Source: AWTP1-13 sp963820375
Lineage (GTDB): Bacteria; Pseudomonadota; Alphaproteobacteria; Rhizobiales; Hyphomicrobiaceae
Length of the DNA stretch: 64,000 nucleotides
Direction of reading: 5' to 3'
Assembly: GCA_963820375.1 (NCBI GenBank)
Contig: CAWFZX010000007.1
Location: 1-64,000, forward strand
The stretch's first letter is position 1. The number at the start of each line of letters is the position of its first letter. The position numbers were made by a program, and so were the translations under genes. The notes beneath the pieces were generated by a model. It was not told the DNA's origin, did not search any database, and worked only from the letters and a program-made list of their open reading frames with translations. Shown here one piece after another: positions 17,720 through 26,408 of the stretch.

Positions 17720-19315
17720 CTATTTCTTCTCCACATTCCATAAGAAGGCGATCGGCGAGATCAAGAGGCCTGAAACGTTGGAGCGATAAGCAGTCGGAAT
17801 GACAAACTGCGCAGTCGGAATGAAAGGTACCGTGTCCCAGGCATGCTTTTGCATGTCGTCGATCAACTGCTTCTGTTGCCCTGGATTGGTGGCATCGAAC
17901 CAGGCATTGCGCAGCTCCTCCATTTTCGGGTCGGTCGGCCAGCCAAACCACGACTTCTCGCCGACGCCGCGCATGGGGTAGTTGATCGCCGGATTGGTCA
18001 TATCCGGCCCGACGAGCCAGGTGTGAAATATATTCCAGCCGCCTTTTTCGATTGGCTCCTTGACGGCGCGACGATTGATCAGGGTGCCCCAATCGTTGGC
18101 CGCCAACTCCACGTTGAGGCCCGCGGATTTGAGGATCTCCATCGTCACCAAACCCTGACTATGCACGATCGGCTGGTCCGTTGCCGACAGCACGACAATC
18201 TTTTCGCCCTTGTAGCCGGCTTCGCCAATGAGCTGCTTGGCCTTGGCCAAATCGCGTTTGCCGGTCAAAACCTGTGAGCCGACCGTGCTTTCAGCCGGCG
18301 AACCACAGGTGAAGAAGGATGGGCAGGGCTTGCCCTGCTTGGGGTCGCCGGCGATCGCCAACGCATAGTCCTGCTGGTTGACGAGATAGAGTACCGCTTG
18401 GCGCATCTTCGCATTGTTGAATGGCGCATGCAGCTGGTTGAAGCGGAGCAACCCAATCGATCCCAGCGGATCGGTATTCTCGACTTTGATGTCCTTGTTC
18501 TTGGCAAGCAACGGCACCAGGTCAGGCGGCACCATCTGCCACCAATCGACCTCGCCGGCATTGAGCGCGGCAGCAGCCGTGGCCGAATCGGGGATGTAGA
18601 TCCACTCGACGCGATCGACCTTTACAATCTTGCCGCCCGACGCCCAGGACGGGGCCTCCTTGCGCGGCCGGTAGTCGGTGTTCTTCACAAACACGACTTT
18701 GTTGCCCGGCACCCACTCGTCTTTCAGCATCTTGAAGGGGCCAGAGCCAACCAACTCGGTGATTTGCGTGAACGCGTCCGTCTTGGCGACGCGTTCCGGC
18801 ATGATGAAAGGCACGTTGGAAGAGGGCTTCGCCAGTGCATCGATGGTCAGCGGGAACGGCTTTTTGAGCTTCAGGGTGAAGGTTTTCTCGTCAACGGGCG
18901 TCCAGGAGTCCGTCAAGTCTGCCAGCTTTTGGCCGAGCGCGTCGCGCTTGGCCCAGCGCTCGATCGAAGCGATGCAATCGATCGCTTTGACGGGCTGGCC
19001 GTCGTGCCACTTGAGGCCATCGCGCAGGACGAAGGTGTAGGCAAGCTTGTCGTCGCTCAAGGTCCAACTCTCGACCATTTGCGGCTGTACTTCAAACTTT
19101 TCGTTCACCGCAAATAGGGTGTCGTAGACCATGTAGCCGTAGTTGCGCGTGATGTAGGCCGTCGTCCAGATTGGATCGAGGCTGCGCAGGTCTGCCTCCG
19201 GCACGAACTTCAGCGTCTTTTGCTGCGCGGCTGCAGGCGCGGTGATGAAACCACCGCCAGCCAGCGCCGAAGCCAACCACAGCGCTGCCAGCACGCTTCG
19301 CCTCTTCGCGGACAT
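17720..19315 (-). CDS. ABC transporter substrate-binding protein (family 5, peptide/nickel type)
   Basis: This is a periplasmic binding protein of 531 residues and the first gene of the Opp-type operon. The signal peptide has a basic MSAKRR start, a hydrophobic core and cleavage near APAAAQQ. Family 5 features include DLRSLDPIW at the mature N-terminus and YTFVLRDGLKWHDGQPV near residue 100. The ATG at 19315 is chosen because GGGAG lies eight bases upstream; a GTG eight codons earlier is possible. It is divergent from an amidase, so amide-containing ligands or peptides are plausible, though this is inference from context. Confidence 0.9.
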   Translation of the reverse strand: MSAKRRSVLAALWLASALAGGGFITAPAAAQQKTLKFVPEADLRSLDPIWTTAYITRNYGYMVYDTLFAVNEKFEVQPQMVESWTLSDDKLAYTFVLRDGLKWHDGQPVKAIDCIASIERWAKRDALGQKLADLTDSWTPVDEKTFTLKLKKPFPLTIDALAKPSSNVPFIMPERVAKTDAFTQITELVGSGPFKMLKDEWVPGNKVVFVKNTDYRPRKEAPSWASGGKIVKVDRVEWIYIPDSATAAAALNAGEVDWWQMVPPDLVPLLAKNKDIKVENTDPLGSIGLLRFNQLHAPFNNAKMRQAVLYLVNQQDYALAIAGDPKQGKPCPSFFTCGSPAESTVGSQVLTGKRDLAKAKQLIGEAGYKGEKIVVLSATDQPIVHSQGLVTMEILKSAGLNVELAANDWGTLINRRAVKEPIEKGGWNIFHTWLVGPDMTNPAINYPMRGVGEKSWFGWPTDPKMEELRNAWFDATNPGQQKQLIDDMQKHAWDTVPFIPTAQFVIPTAYRSNVSGLLISPIAFLWNVEKK

Positions 19316-19497
19316 CTTACCGTCTCCCTTGGATGCCACCCCGACCGCTGATGCGGGCCGTCCGCGCCCGCCGGCAGGGCAAACTTATGTTAGAAGGGCT
19401 TTGCGGTGGGCACCAGACGCAAATTCCGCGCACATTGCTTAAGGCTTGGACAGGGCAAGGCATTGTCTGGCCTAGCCTGCAAGCAAAGGAAGGCACC

Positions 19498-20814
19498 ATG
19501 CAAGGCACGAATTCGAGCAATCTTGCCGCTGATCCGGGCCGGTTGCGGGACCTTGCCAGAGATATCGCCGACAAAAAACTATCGCCGATTGCGCTGGTGC
19601 AGCGCTATCTCGACCGCATCGCGGTCGCCGAGCAGCACGTGAGCGGCTGGTGCCAAATCGACGCAGAACGCGCGCTGGCGACGGCGCAAGAACGCGAGTG
19701 CGAGGCGGCGAGGGGCAATATCCGCGGGGCGCTGCACGGTGTGCCGGTGGCGATCAAGGACATCATCGACGTCGAGGGCCTGCCGACACGGGCCAACAGC
19801 AGCTCGCGTGCGGCCGCGCCGCCGGCCGACAGCGATGCAGAGATCGTGCTGTCTTTAAAGACGGCGGGCGCCATCGTGCTCGGTAAGGTGCACACCACCG
19901 AGTTTGCATTCTTCGACCCGTCCCCGGCGCGCAATCCGCATGACATCAGGCACACTCCGGGGGGATCGAGTTCGGGTGCCGCCGCCTCGCTAGCGGCTGG
20001 CATGGTGCCGCTTGCGGTGGGGACGCAGACCGTTGCGTCCCTAAACCGGCCGGCGGCCTATTGCGGCATTTCTGCATTCAAACCGAGCACCCGTAGCCTG
20101 TCGACCTACGGCATCACGCCGCTTGCGCCCTCCTACGATACGCCAGGCTTCTACGGCTGGAGCGTGGCGGATGCAGTGTACGCTTACGAATCGATGGCCC
20201 CCGCTTTTGTGAGCGCGGAGCCGAGCTTGCGCAGGCGGACAAGGTTGGCCGTGTGCATTCCCGAAGATCCGCACATTTCCGACGCGATACCCGAAATGAA
20301 GGCCGCGCTGGCACGCTTTGCCGATGCATTTGCCGTGGCCGGTCATGCCGTAGAACGGCCGCCCTCGCCTATTGCCTTCGAGCGGCTGTGCAGCATCCAG
20401 CGTTCGACAATGGCCTATGAGGCCAGCCGGGCGCTGAAACATTTGCTCAAAGAACCGCCGGGATCTGTGGGCGAGAAGATCACCACGCTCATTCGCGAAG
20501 GCCTCGCGCTTGCTCCCGCTCGATATATGGATGAGCGCAACGAGATCGCTCGCATGCGCGCAACGTTGTTTACAAAGCTCAAGGCCGACGTTTTCCTGTG
20601 GCCTGCAATCCCGGCCAGCGCGCCCGCGGGATTGAGCTGGACCGGCGATCCCAAATACATTTCCCCGTGGACGGCCCTGGCCGGCCCGATTGTGTCGGTG
20701 CCGGCCGGCTTCGCCGCAAACGGCCTGCCGATTGGCTGCATCCTAGCCTCGCGCCCCGGGAGCGACCTGCTGATGTGCGCCTGGGCGCGTCAGCTCGCCG
20801 AGGTCGTGACCTAG
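19498..20814 (+). CDS. Amidase (amidase signature family)
   Basis: This is a 438-residue Ser-Ser-Lys amidohydrolase. The catalytic lysine is in GVPVAIKDIID and the cis-serine lies in the glycine-serine stretch GGSSSG. The nucleophile serine should be the one in VASLNRPAAYCG; the usual GGS before it is VAS here, a conservative change. The upstream extension of the frame is rejected because AAGGAAGG lies directly before the ATG at 19498. It is divergent from the peptide-type importer, which suggests import followed by amide hydrolysis. The substrate is unknown. The last residues end normally. Confidence 0.88.
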   Translation: MQGTNSSNLAADPGRLRDLARDIADKKLSPIALVQRYLDRIAVAEQHVSGWCQIDAERALATAQERECEAARGNIRGALHGVPVAIKDIIDVEGLPTRANSSSRAAAPPADSDAEIVLSLKTAGAIVLGKVHTTEFAFFDPSPARNPHDIRHTPGGSSSGAAASLAAGMVPLAVGTQTVASLNRPAAYCGISAFKPSTRSLSTYGITPLAPSYDTPGFYGWSVADAVYAYESMAPAFVSAEPSLRRRTRLAVCIPEDPHISDAIPEMKAALARFADAFAVAGHAVERPPSPIAFERLCSIQRSTMAYEASRALKHLLKEPPGSVGEKITTLIREGLALAPARYMDERNEIARMRATLFTKLKADVFLWPAIPASAPAGLSWTGDPKYISPWTALAGPIVSVPAGFAANGLPIGCILASRPGSDLLMCAWARQLAEVVT

Positions 20815-20961
20815 TTGCTTGCAGTTGGGCTCACGCAGCATCGCCGGGCCGGTGCTGATGGCATCTGCAGGGCAAAGCCGCGCACGCGGGCAAGAGCGAC
20901 CCTGCGCTACGCGCACGAGAGGCCGGCGCGATCGATCGGGCGAGCCGGCGCCGCCGAGAGG

Positions 20962-22581
20962 CTATTTCGCCCAAAACTCGACGAAGGCATAGCCGCTGCC
21001 CTCAGCGGCTGAATCGAAGATGCGCGAGCGGTGGCTGATCTCGATCTGCTTGACCGGGCGGCCAGACTGCAGCTCAACCGGCCCAAACGAACTGCCCCCA
21101 GCTACCCTTTGCCGCTCCGCGAACACTTCGCTTGAGTCGTCGGCGAAGATGACCTTGATCCGGTTCAGCGTGATGGCGCGGTTCTTCACATCGAGACGCA
21201 GGCTCCTGAAACCCCGGTTGCGAGCGACTGACACGACGTCGGTTTCAAAGCCCAAACCACGTCGGATGCTCAGGAATAAGGGCGACTGGCCGCCAAGGTA
21301 AAGCCAGCCATCGTTGGCCGCCGAAAACGCACCGGTCCCCGACTCAGGCTTAAACCAGCTCTCCGCATACTGGCCGTAAACCTCCAGCCGACCCTTGCTG
21401 CGGCGTGATTGGCTGGGATAAACGAAGTGCAACTGCGAGATGAAACGGTCGCCCTTCAAGTCCAGCCACGCCGTCCTTTCGTCGGCGGCGAGTTCGGCGT
21501 CGAAGGTGAGGATATCGGGCTCGCCTCCCGCATAGATGACGCGCAATTCTTTGATCTGCACGCCTGCGCCAAGCGCGCGCAGCCGTAGTCTTGCAAACTT
21601 TCCGTATTGCCGGCCCAATTTGAAGACATCCTGATCGGCGCCCGTCCCGAGCTCCTGAACGCCAAATAGGACCGCGCCGGCACCGTCCGTCTCCTCCACC
21701 GCCGGGGCGACAGCCGTGGCCGCTGTCGGCGTTGTCGCCGCCGATGGTGGGCCGCTCGACGGCGGTGGCGAGACAGCGACCGCCGGTGTCGGAGAAGCCC
21801 GCATTCCCCATAGCTCGACATTGGCAGGTCCAGCCGCTCCAAGATGCAGCCGGTAGGAGAGATCGACGCGCCGCACGATCAGCCCCTCGCGGCTGATCGT
21901 AATGGGGCGCGAGCGTTGCCCGTGCTGCAGTTTCAAGCGCGTCTTTTCGACGTGTGGTGCGCCGTCGGTCACGACCGTCACCCGCCTGATATCGATCACA
22001 CGGTCGACGCCGACGATCATAAGGGATTTGAAACGGCCCTTGCTTGCCCCAACGTCGATGTGGTCTTCCTCCTTCCCGAGATCCACCGAGCGCGTTCCGA
22101 TCCAAACCCAGTGCGGCGATGCCGAGCGGGCGCTTGGAACTTCGGGAGAGGCACGCAATCCCCATAACTCGAGCTTGGCCGGCCCCCCCGCTCCCAGATG
22201 CGACCGGTAAGCCACGTCGACACGCTGCACCACCCCGCCGTCGTGATTGAACCTGATCGGGTGCGAGCGCTGTCCCTGCTCAAGCTTCAGGCGCTGCGTT
22301 TCGACGTAGGGCTCACCATCGGTGGTGATGGTCAGGCGATGGATGTCGATGCGCCGGTCCACACCGACGATCATGAGGGACTTGAAGCGACCCTTGCTGG
22401 CCCCAACATCGAAACGATCCCCGTCCTTCTTGAGATCCACCGAGCGCGTTCCAAGCAGCACCCAATTGGCATCGAGCACGTGTGCTTGGTTGCGGCTGCG
22501 CTCCTTGCTGATGGCCACAGCCGCCGTCGCCACCCCGCCGATAGCCAGCGCAAAAAGCGCCGCGAGCGTCTTCAACAGCAT
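20962..22581 (-). CDS. Secreted or anchored protein with four tandem beta-rich repeats
   Basis: I do not recognise a characterised function. The 539-residue product starts with a hydrophobic signal or anchor (MLLKTLAALFALAIGGVATA). Four repeats of about 100 residues follow at roughly 40-141, 158-259, 303-403 and 425-537. Each carries an aromatic residue plus LG near its start, a RF or FxSL strand, and a closing xxLELWG or VEFW strand. Repeats 1 and 2 are nearly identical, sharing DVGASKGRFKSLMIVGVDR. A proline, alanine and threonine linker separates repeats 2 and 3. The repeat resembles DUF2541/YaaI-type proteins as I remember them. The ATG has GGAGGGG about eight bases upstream. It is probably periplasmic; ligand binding is a guess. 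Confidence 0.75.
   Translation of the reverse strand: MLLKTLAALFALAIGGVATAAVAISKERSRNQAHVLDANWVLLGTRSVDLKKDGDRFDVGASKGRFKSLMIVGVDRRIDIHRLTITTDGEPYVETQRLKLEQGQRSHPIRFNHDGGVVQRVDVAYRSHLGAGGPAKLELWGLRASPEVPSARSASPHWVWIGTRSVDLGKEEDHIDVGASKGRFKSLMIVGVDRVIDIRRVTVVTDGAPHVEKTRLKLQHGQRSRPITISREGLIVRRVDLSYRLHLGAAGPANVELWGMRASPTPAVAVSPPPSSGPPSAATTPTAATAVAPAVEETDGAGAVLFGVQELGTGADQDVFKLGRQYGKFARLRLRALGAGVQIKELRVIYAGGEPDILTFDAELAADERTAWLDLKGDRFISQLHFVYPSQSRRSKGRLEVYGQYAESWFKPESGTGAFSAANDGWLYLGGQSPLFLSIRRGLGFETDVVSVARNRGFRSLRLDVKNRAITLNRIKVIFADDSSEVFAERQRVAGGSSFGPVELQSGRPVKQIEISHRSRIFDSAAEGSGYAFVEFWAK
22159..22464 (-). repeat. Coding repeat unit 1 of the four-repeat protein
   Basis: This encodes repeat 1 of the four-repeat protein. 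It is the closest partner of repeat 2 (21805-22110), sharing an exact 19-residue block beginning DVGASKG. Units 3 and 4 lie at 21373-21675 and 20971-21309 and are much more diverged. Two tiers of duplication are therefore visible: an old one giving four units and a recent one giving units 1 and 2. Confidence 0.75.
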
Positions 22582-23348
22582 TGTCCTACCCCTCCACCTA
22601 CCCGGCATATTTGTGCACCTCGACGGGGCCTAGGCGCAAGCCGGGTTCAGACACGCCCAAGCGCATTGCCTCTCCTGTGTGGCAGTCCTTTGGCGGCCAA
22701 CAATCAACTTTGCCGCCCGGTCGTGCGCAAAGCTTGCTTGCGAGCGCAGCCTCAATCGGCAAGGGCGATCGGTCGGTGTCGCGGGCTAGCAACATGCCTC
22801 GCTCCGCGCCTGGCTCGCGGCGCCTTTCGCAAATCTTCGACGCCAGCAAACAGCCATTGCCACAACCTGGCAAAGCATCGGGCACATCTGCAGCCAACGA
22901 CGCTGCCAAATCCCGCCCTGTCCAGCCTCGGGAGGGCAAGCTGTAGCGACCAGGCTCGTGGCTCGTCGAATAACGGGGGCGCCGAGATCTCAATACCTCG
23001 CCAGGCCCTCGCCGGGCTCGGAGCAAGAGCGCGAAAAAGAAAGGGCGCCAGCAGCTATCGGGGGACAGCGCGGCGCCCAATCCTGGCCTTCTTCAGTGTA
23101 GGAGAGAAGAGCCGCGTACATCGGAATACATCTGAACGGCGCGCGTCAATGGCCATTTGGCCATTGTCGAGGGGGTGCTAACCCGGTCCGCGAGGCTTAT
23201 TGGGCGCGGGTGACCCTTTGTTTCGCGCGCAGGACCAGTGCGGTGGGCGAGGACCTTCGCAAAAAGGATTGCAAACGCTGCGGTTGCGGCCGAGCTAAAG
23301 CTAGGCTCGGGCGGGCGCCCAGGGAGGGCCGCCGCCGCTCCGTGCCCC
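22582..23348. other. Gap of about 770 bases, no supported gene
   Basis: No recognised gene is seen. A leftward frame of 160 codons (22598-23080) is cysteine-rich at its C-terminal half and ends 16 bases before the four-repeat gene start, but it has no domain or good start. It is therefore not called. A 20-bp dyad at 23147-23166 is annotated separately. The region should hold the promoter of the four-repeat gene. Confidence 0.4.
23147..23166. promoter_or_regulatory. Perfect inverted repeat, operator-like dyad
   Basis: The sequence CAATGGCCATTTGGCCATTG has two perfect 9-bp arms around a 2-base centre. There is no T-run after it, so it is not a typical terminator. It stands alone in the long gap, about 180 bases beyond the end of the small secreted protein gene and 570 bases upstream of the four-repeat gene. 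A dimeric repressor site is one possibility. Confidence 0.45.
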
Positions 23349-23600
23349 TCAGTATCGGGTGCGGTCCAATTTGTCGAACAGTTGGCCAGGGCGTTCCAGG
23401 TGCCCGGTCAGACAGGCGTCGTAGATGCGCAAGGCCGTGCGCTGCAAGGCAACCTGGGCCTCGGCGGATAGTGTGGGCTTTTTGCGTTCAATCGTGGTCA
23501 GCATGCCCTTGTAGGCTCGACCACAGTCTGTATCCGGCTCTGCAACGGCGACGGTTGCCAGTCCAAACCCGAAAACAGAAAGTACCGCAAGAGTGCGCAT
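23349..23600 (-). CDS. Small secreted protein, unknown function
   Basis: This 83-residue protein has a clear signal peptide (MRTLAVLSVFGFGLATVAVA), giving a mature protein of about 60 residues. The mature part has two cysteines (TDCGRAY and YDACLTGH) that may pair, and an amphipathic helical middle. The ATG at 23600 is preferred; a start seven codons upstream adds residues before the signal sequence. It resembles small periplasmic hypothetical proteins of rhizobia. No function can be assigned. It lies between the glpD end and the long gap. Confidence 0.7.
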   Translation of the reverse strand: MRTLAVLSVFGFGLATVAVAEPDTDCGRAYKGMLTTIERKKPTLSAEAQVALQRTALRIYDACLTGHLERPGQLFDKLDRTRY

Positions 23601-23741
23601 GGGCGTTTGCAAACATGTCATTGCACGGAGCTGTTGTTGAAACGCCGCGCGCGCCGGCGAGTTCCCCGGTCGGCTGCCTGATGTTGCGGAACGGCGGCGG
23701 CTCGCGTGGTGCGGCCTTGCTTTGCCGTTCGGCGCATTACG

Positions 23742-25292
23742 TCAGCTGCGGCGGCGTTCGCTGCTCGGGCTTTGTCCGCCGCACGCCTGGACGCGCTGCG
23801 GGCTAGGCAGCTGCGCGGCAAGCCATTCGGCAAGCTGCCGGCGACCGGATTCCCCTATGCGCAATCCGAGTTTCGTGCGTCGCCACAACACGTCGTCTGC
23901 CGTGATGGCCCATTCGTTTTTGACGAGATGCCGAGTTTCGCGCTCGTATAAGCCAGCGCCGAAATGCAGACCGAGGTCGGCGGTATCATTATGGCGGGCA
24001 AATATTTCGCGCGCCATGGTGCCGTAGCTGCGCGCCAGGCGCTGCGAGGTCGCCTCTCCCAGCGCCGGGTTGGCTGCCGCCAGCTCCGTTGCCAGCCGTG
24101 CCAGCTCGTCGCGAGCAAATTTGCCGCCGGGTAAGGGGACACCACGTGTCCAGGCAGAGCGAGCCTGTGGAAACAGCGGTGCGAACCTGCGCAAGACCTC
24201 CTCGGCCAAGTGCCGGTAGGTGGTGATCTTGCCGCCGATGATGGTCAGCAACGGTGGCTCGCCCTCGACACCGTCGAGATCGAGCACAAAATCGCGCGTT
24301 GCGTCCTGTGCCGAAAGCTCTCCGTCGTCATACAACGAGCGCACACCGGCATAGCTCCAGACAACGTCGCTGGGACTAACGGGAACGGTAAAATACTCGC
24401 TGACAGCTCGGCACAAATAGAGAGCCTCTTCCGTCGAGATCTCGACGCCGGAAGGGTCACCGGTAAAATCGACGTCGGTGGTGCCGATGAGCGTGTAGTC
24501 GCCTTCGTAGGGAATGGCAAAGATGATGCGCCGGTCCGCGTTCTGAAAGATGTAGGCGCTGTCGTGCTCGAACAGCCGGCGCACCACGATATGGCTGCCC
24601 TTGACGAGCCTGATGCCAGGACGTCGCCGCGAGGCGATAGCATCGGCCGGGACGTTTGCCGCCCAGGCTCCGGCGGCGTTGACAAGGACGCGCGCCGCCA
24701 CCGTTTCATGTTGACCGGAAAGCAGGTTTCGCAGCTCAATCTGCCAGTGGGCTTGCTTGCGTTGCGCCGACATTACCTGCGTGCGCACGCGAATCTCGGC
24801 GCCGCGTGCCGCAGCATCCATGGCATTGAGCACGACCAGGCGGGCATCGTCGACCCAGCAGTCCGAATACTCGAAGGCACGGGTAAAGCTCGGCTTTAGT
24901 GGCCTGCCGGCGGCGGAGCGTGCAAGGTCGACGGTTCGGGACGGCTCGAGAAGGCGCCGTCCTCCCAGGTGATCGTAGAGAAAGAGCCCGAGGCGGATCA
25001 GGAAGGCCGGGCGCAAACCGCGATGATGCGGAAGCACGAAGCGCAACGGCCGGACAATATGCGGCGCCATGTCGAGGAGAACCTCACGCTCCTGGAGGGA
25101 ACTGCGCACGAGGCCAAATTCATATTGCTCGAGATAACGCAGGCCGCCATGGATCAGCTTGGTCGAAGCCGACGACGTCCCGCTTGCCAGATCGCCCTTT
25201 TCCGCCAGCAAAACCGATAGCCCCCGGCCGGCGGCATCGCGCGCGACACCACAGCCGTTGATGCCGCCGCCGATGATTGCGATGTCCCGCAT
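23742..25292 (-). CDS. glpD: Glycerol-3-phosphate dehydrogenase (FAD-dependent)
   Basis: This 516-residue membrane-associated flavoprotein oxidises sn-glycerol-3-phosphate to dihydroxyacetone phosphate and passes electrons to quinone. The FAD motif GGGINGCGVARDAAGRGL is at residues 8-25. The family block SSASTKLIHGGLRYLEQYEF follows at about 40-60. FAIPYEGDYTLIGTTD and WSYAGVRSLYDD are other GlpD blocks. It lies 115 bases downstream of glpR on the same strand and divergent from the glycerol importer operon. No glycerol kinase gene is present in the window, so the kinase must be elsewhere. Confidence 0.95.
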   Translation of the reverse strand: MRDIAIIGGGINGCGVARDAAGRGLSVLLAEKGDLASGTSSASTKLIHGGLRYLEQYEFGLVRSSLQEREVLLDMAPHIVRPLRFVLPHHRGLRPAFLIRLGLFLYDHLGGRRLLEPSRTVDLARSAAGRPLKPSFTRAFEYSDCWVDDARLVVLNAMDAAARGAEIRVRTQVMSAQRKQAHWQIELRNLLSGQHETVAARVLVNAAGAWAANVPADAIASRRRPGIRLVKGSHIVVRRLFEHDSAYIFQNADRRIIFAIPYEGDYTLIGTTDVDFTGDPSGVEISTEEALYLCRAVSEYFTVPVSPSDVVWSYAGVRSLYDDGELSAQDATRDFVLDLDGVEGEPPLLTIIGGKITTYRHLAEEVLRRFAPLFPQARSAWTRGVPLPGGKFARDELARLATELAAANPALGEATSQRLARSYGTMAREIFARHNDTADLGLHFGAGLYERETRHLVKNEWAITADDVLWRRTKLGLRIGESGRRQLAEWLAAQLPSPQRVQACGGQSPSSERRRS

Positions 25293-25407
25293 GCCGCCGT
25301 CCGCGTTCCATGGATTTGCCGAGGCCGAGCCGCGTCGTCCCGGCCGTCCGGTTCATACAGTCTTCGCTTGAAAGCCAAAACGAAGGTTATCGCACTTTTT
25401 CGAAATA

Positions 25408-26178
25408 TCAAGCCACGCCGGCGATCTCGATGGCCACCTCGCTGTCGCGGCACAGCTCGCGCAAGCGCGCGGGGGGCTGCGTGTCGGTCACGAAATAGTC
25501 GAGCTGGGAAATATGGCCAATACGCACCGGCGCCGTGCGCTCGAATTTCATGCTGTCGGCGACCAGAATGGATCTGCGCGCGCAATTGATGATCGCCTGC
25601 GCCACTTTGACCTCGCGATAGTCGAAGTCGAGCAGCGTTCCATCCTCGTCGATGGCCGAGGTGCCGATGACGGCGTAATCGACTTTGAACTGGCGGATGA
25701 AGTCAACCGCCGCCTCCCCCACGACGCCACCATCCAAATGCCGCACAACGCCGCCAGCGACGATGATTTCGATTTGCTCGTAACCTTGTAAGATATTGGC
25801 GACATTCATATTATTGGTGATGACAAGTAAGCCATGCTTGCCCCGCAGGGCGGCCGCCACCTGCTCGGTCGTGGTGCCGATATTGATCAGCAGCGAGGAG
25901 CTGTCGGGGATCAAGGAGGCAGCCTTGAGGCCGATGCGACGCTTCGCCTCCGTGGCTAGCTTGCGCCGTGCCTCATAGCCCAGGTTGGCGGTGCCCGAGG
26001 CCAGGATGGCACCGCCATGATAGCGCTGCAGGACGCCACGCTCGCACAGATCGTTGAGGTCCTTGCGAATGGTCTGCGGGGTGACGTTGAAGCGGTCGGC
26101 CAGGCCTTCGACGCTGACCCGCCCCTCTGACTTGGCGAGCGCGACGATGTCCGTCTGGCGCGGGCTCAGCAGGTACAT
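25408..26178 (-). CDS. glpR: DeoR-family transcriptional regulator, GlpR-like
   Basis: This 256-residue repressor has the DeoR N-terminal helix-turn-helix (EGRVSVEGLADRFNVTPQTI, about residues 17-36) and the C-terminal sugar-phosphate sensor domain (DSSLLINIGTTTEQVAAAL and GVVRHLDGGVVGEAA). Known GlpR proteins are induced by glycerol or glycerol-3-phosphate. Its place between glpD and the divergent importer operon supports that role here. Candidate operators with TTTTCG and TTCG repeats stand in the 230-bp divergent region. The start ATG is at 26178. Confidence 0.9.
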   Translation of the reverse strand: MYLLSPRQTDIVALAKSEGRVSVEGLADRFNVTPQTIRKDLNDLCERGVLQRYHGGAILASGTANLGYEARRKLATEAKRRIGLKAASLIPDSSSLLINIGTTTEQVAAALRGKHGLLVITNNMNVANILQGYEQIEIIVAGGVVRHLDGGVVGEAAVDFIRQFKVDYAVIGTSAIDEDGTLLDFDYREVKVAQAIINCARRSILVADSMKFERTAPVRIGHISQLDYFVTDTQPPARLRELCRDSEVAIEIAGVA

Positions 26179-26330
26179 GGCATCGCCTCCGGTCCACCCT
26201 CGGACTTATTTCGTTTGCGCCCTCTGCGCAACCTTCGGCGCTGTCCAGTCGCGAACAAGCCCCTGCCCTCGCCGCCAATTTTCGCTTTCCCTCGATTTGA
26301 GGCCCGGATCGGCAGCACGACACGCGAAAA

Positions 26331-26369
26331 TGTTTTCGATTGACATTCGTTTTCGTTCGATCATAGCGT
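26331..26369 (+). promoter_or_regulatory. glpV promoter with GlpR-like operator repeats
   Basis: A -35 box TTGACA lies at 26340-26345 and a weak -10 box TAGCGT at 26364-26369, with an 18-base spacer. The spacer and flank carry repeated TTTTCG and TTCG elements (26332-26338, 26346-26359), which resemble DeoR/GlpR operator half-sites. A repressor there would cover the promoter. The glpV start is about 40 bases downstream. Confidence 0.55.
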
Positions 26370-26408
26370 TAATGGACGTCTCGTACAACTTTGGGAGGAG
26401 ATCATCCA

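Noticed and set aside
22598..23080. 160-codon minus-strand frame upstream of the four-repeat gene
   Set aside because: Cysteine-rich and suggestive, but no good ATG, no ribosome site and no family resemblance; kept only as a note in the gap entry.
22198..23181. 327-codon plus-strand frame overlapping the four-repeat gene start
   Set aside because: Opposite to a gene with signal peptide and repeats; its own sequence is Arg/Ala/Pro-rich with no motif.
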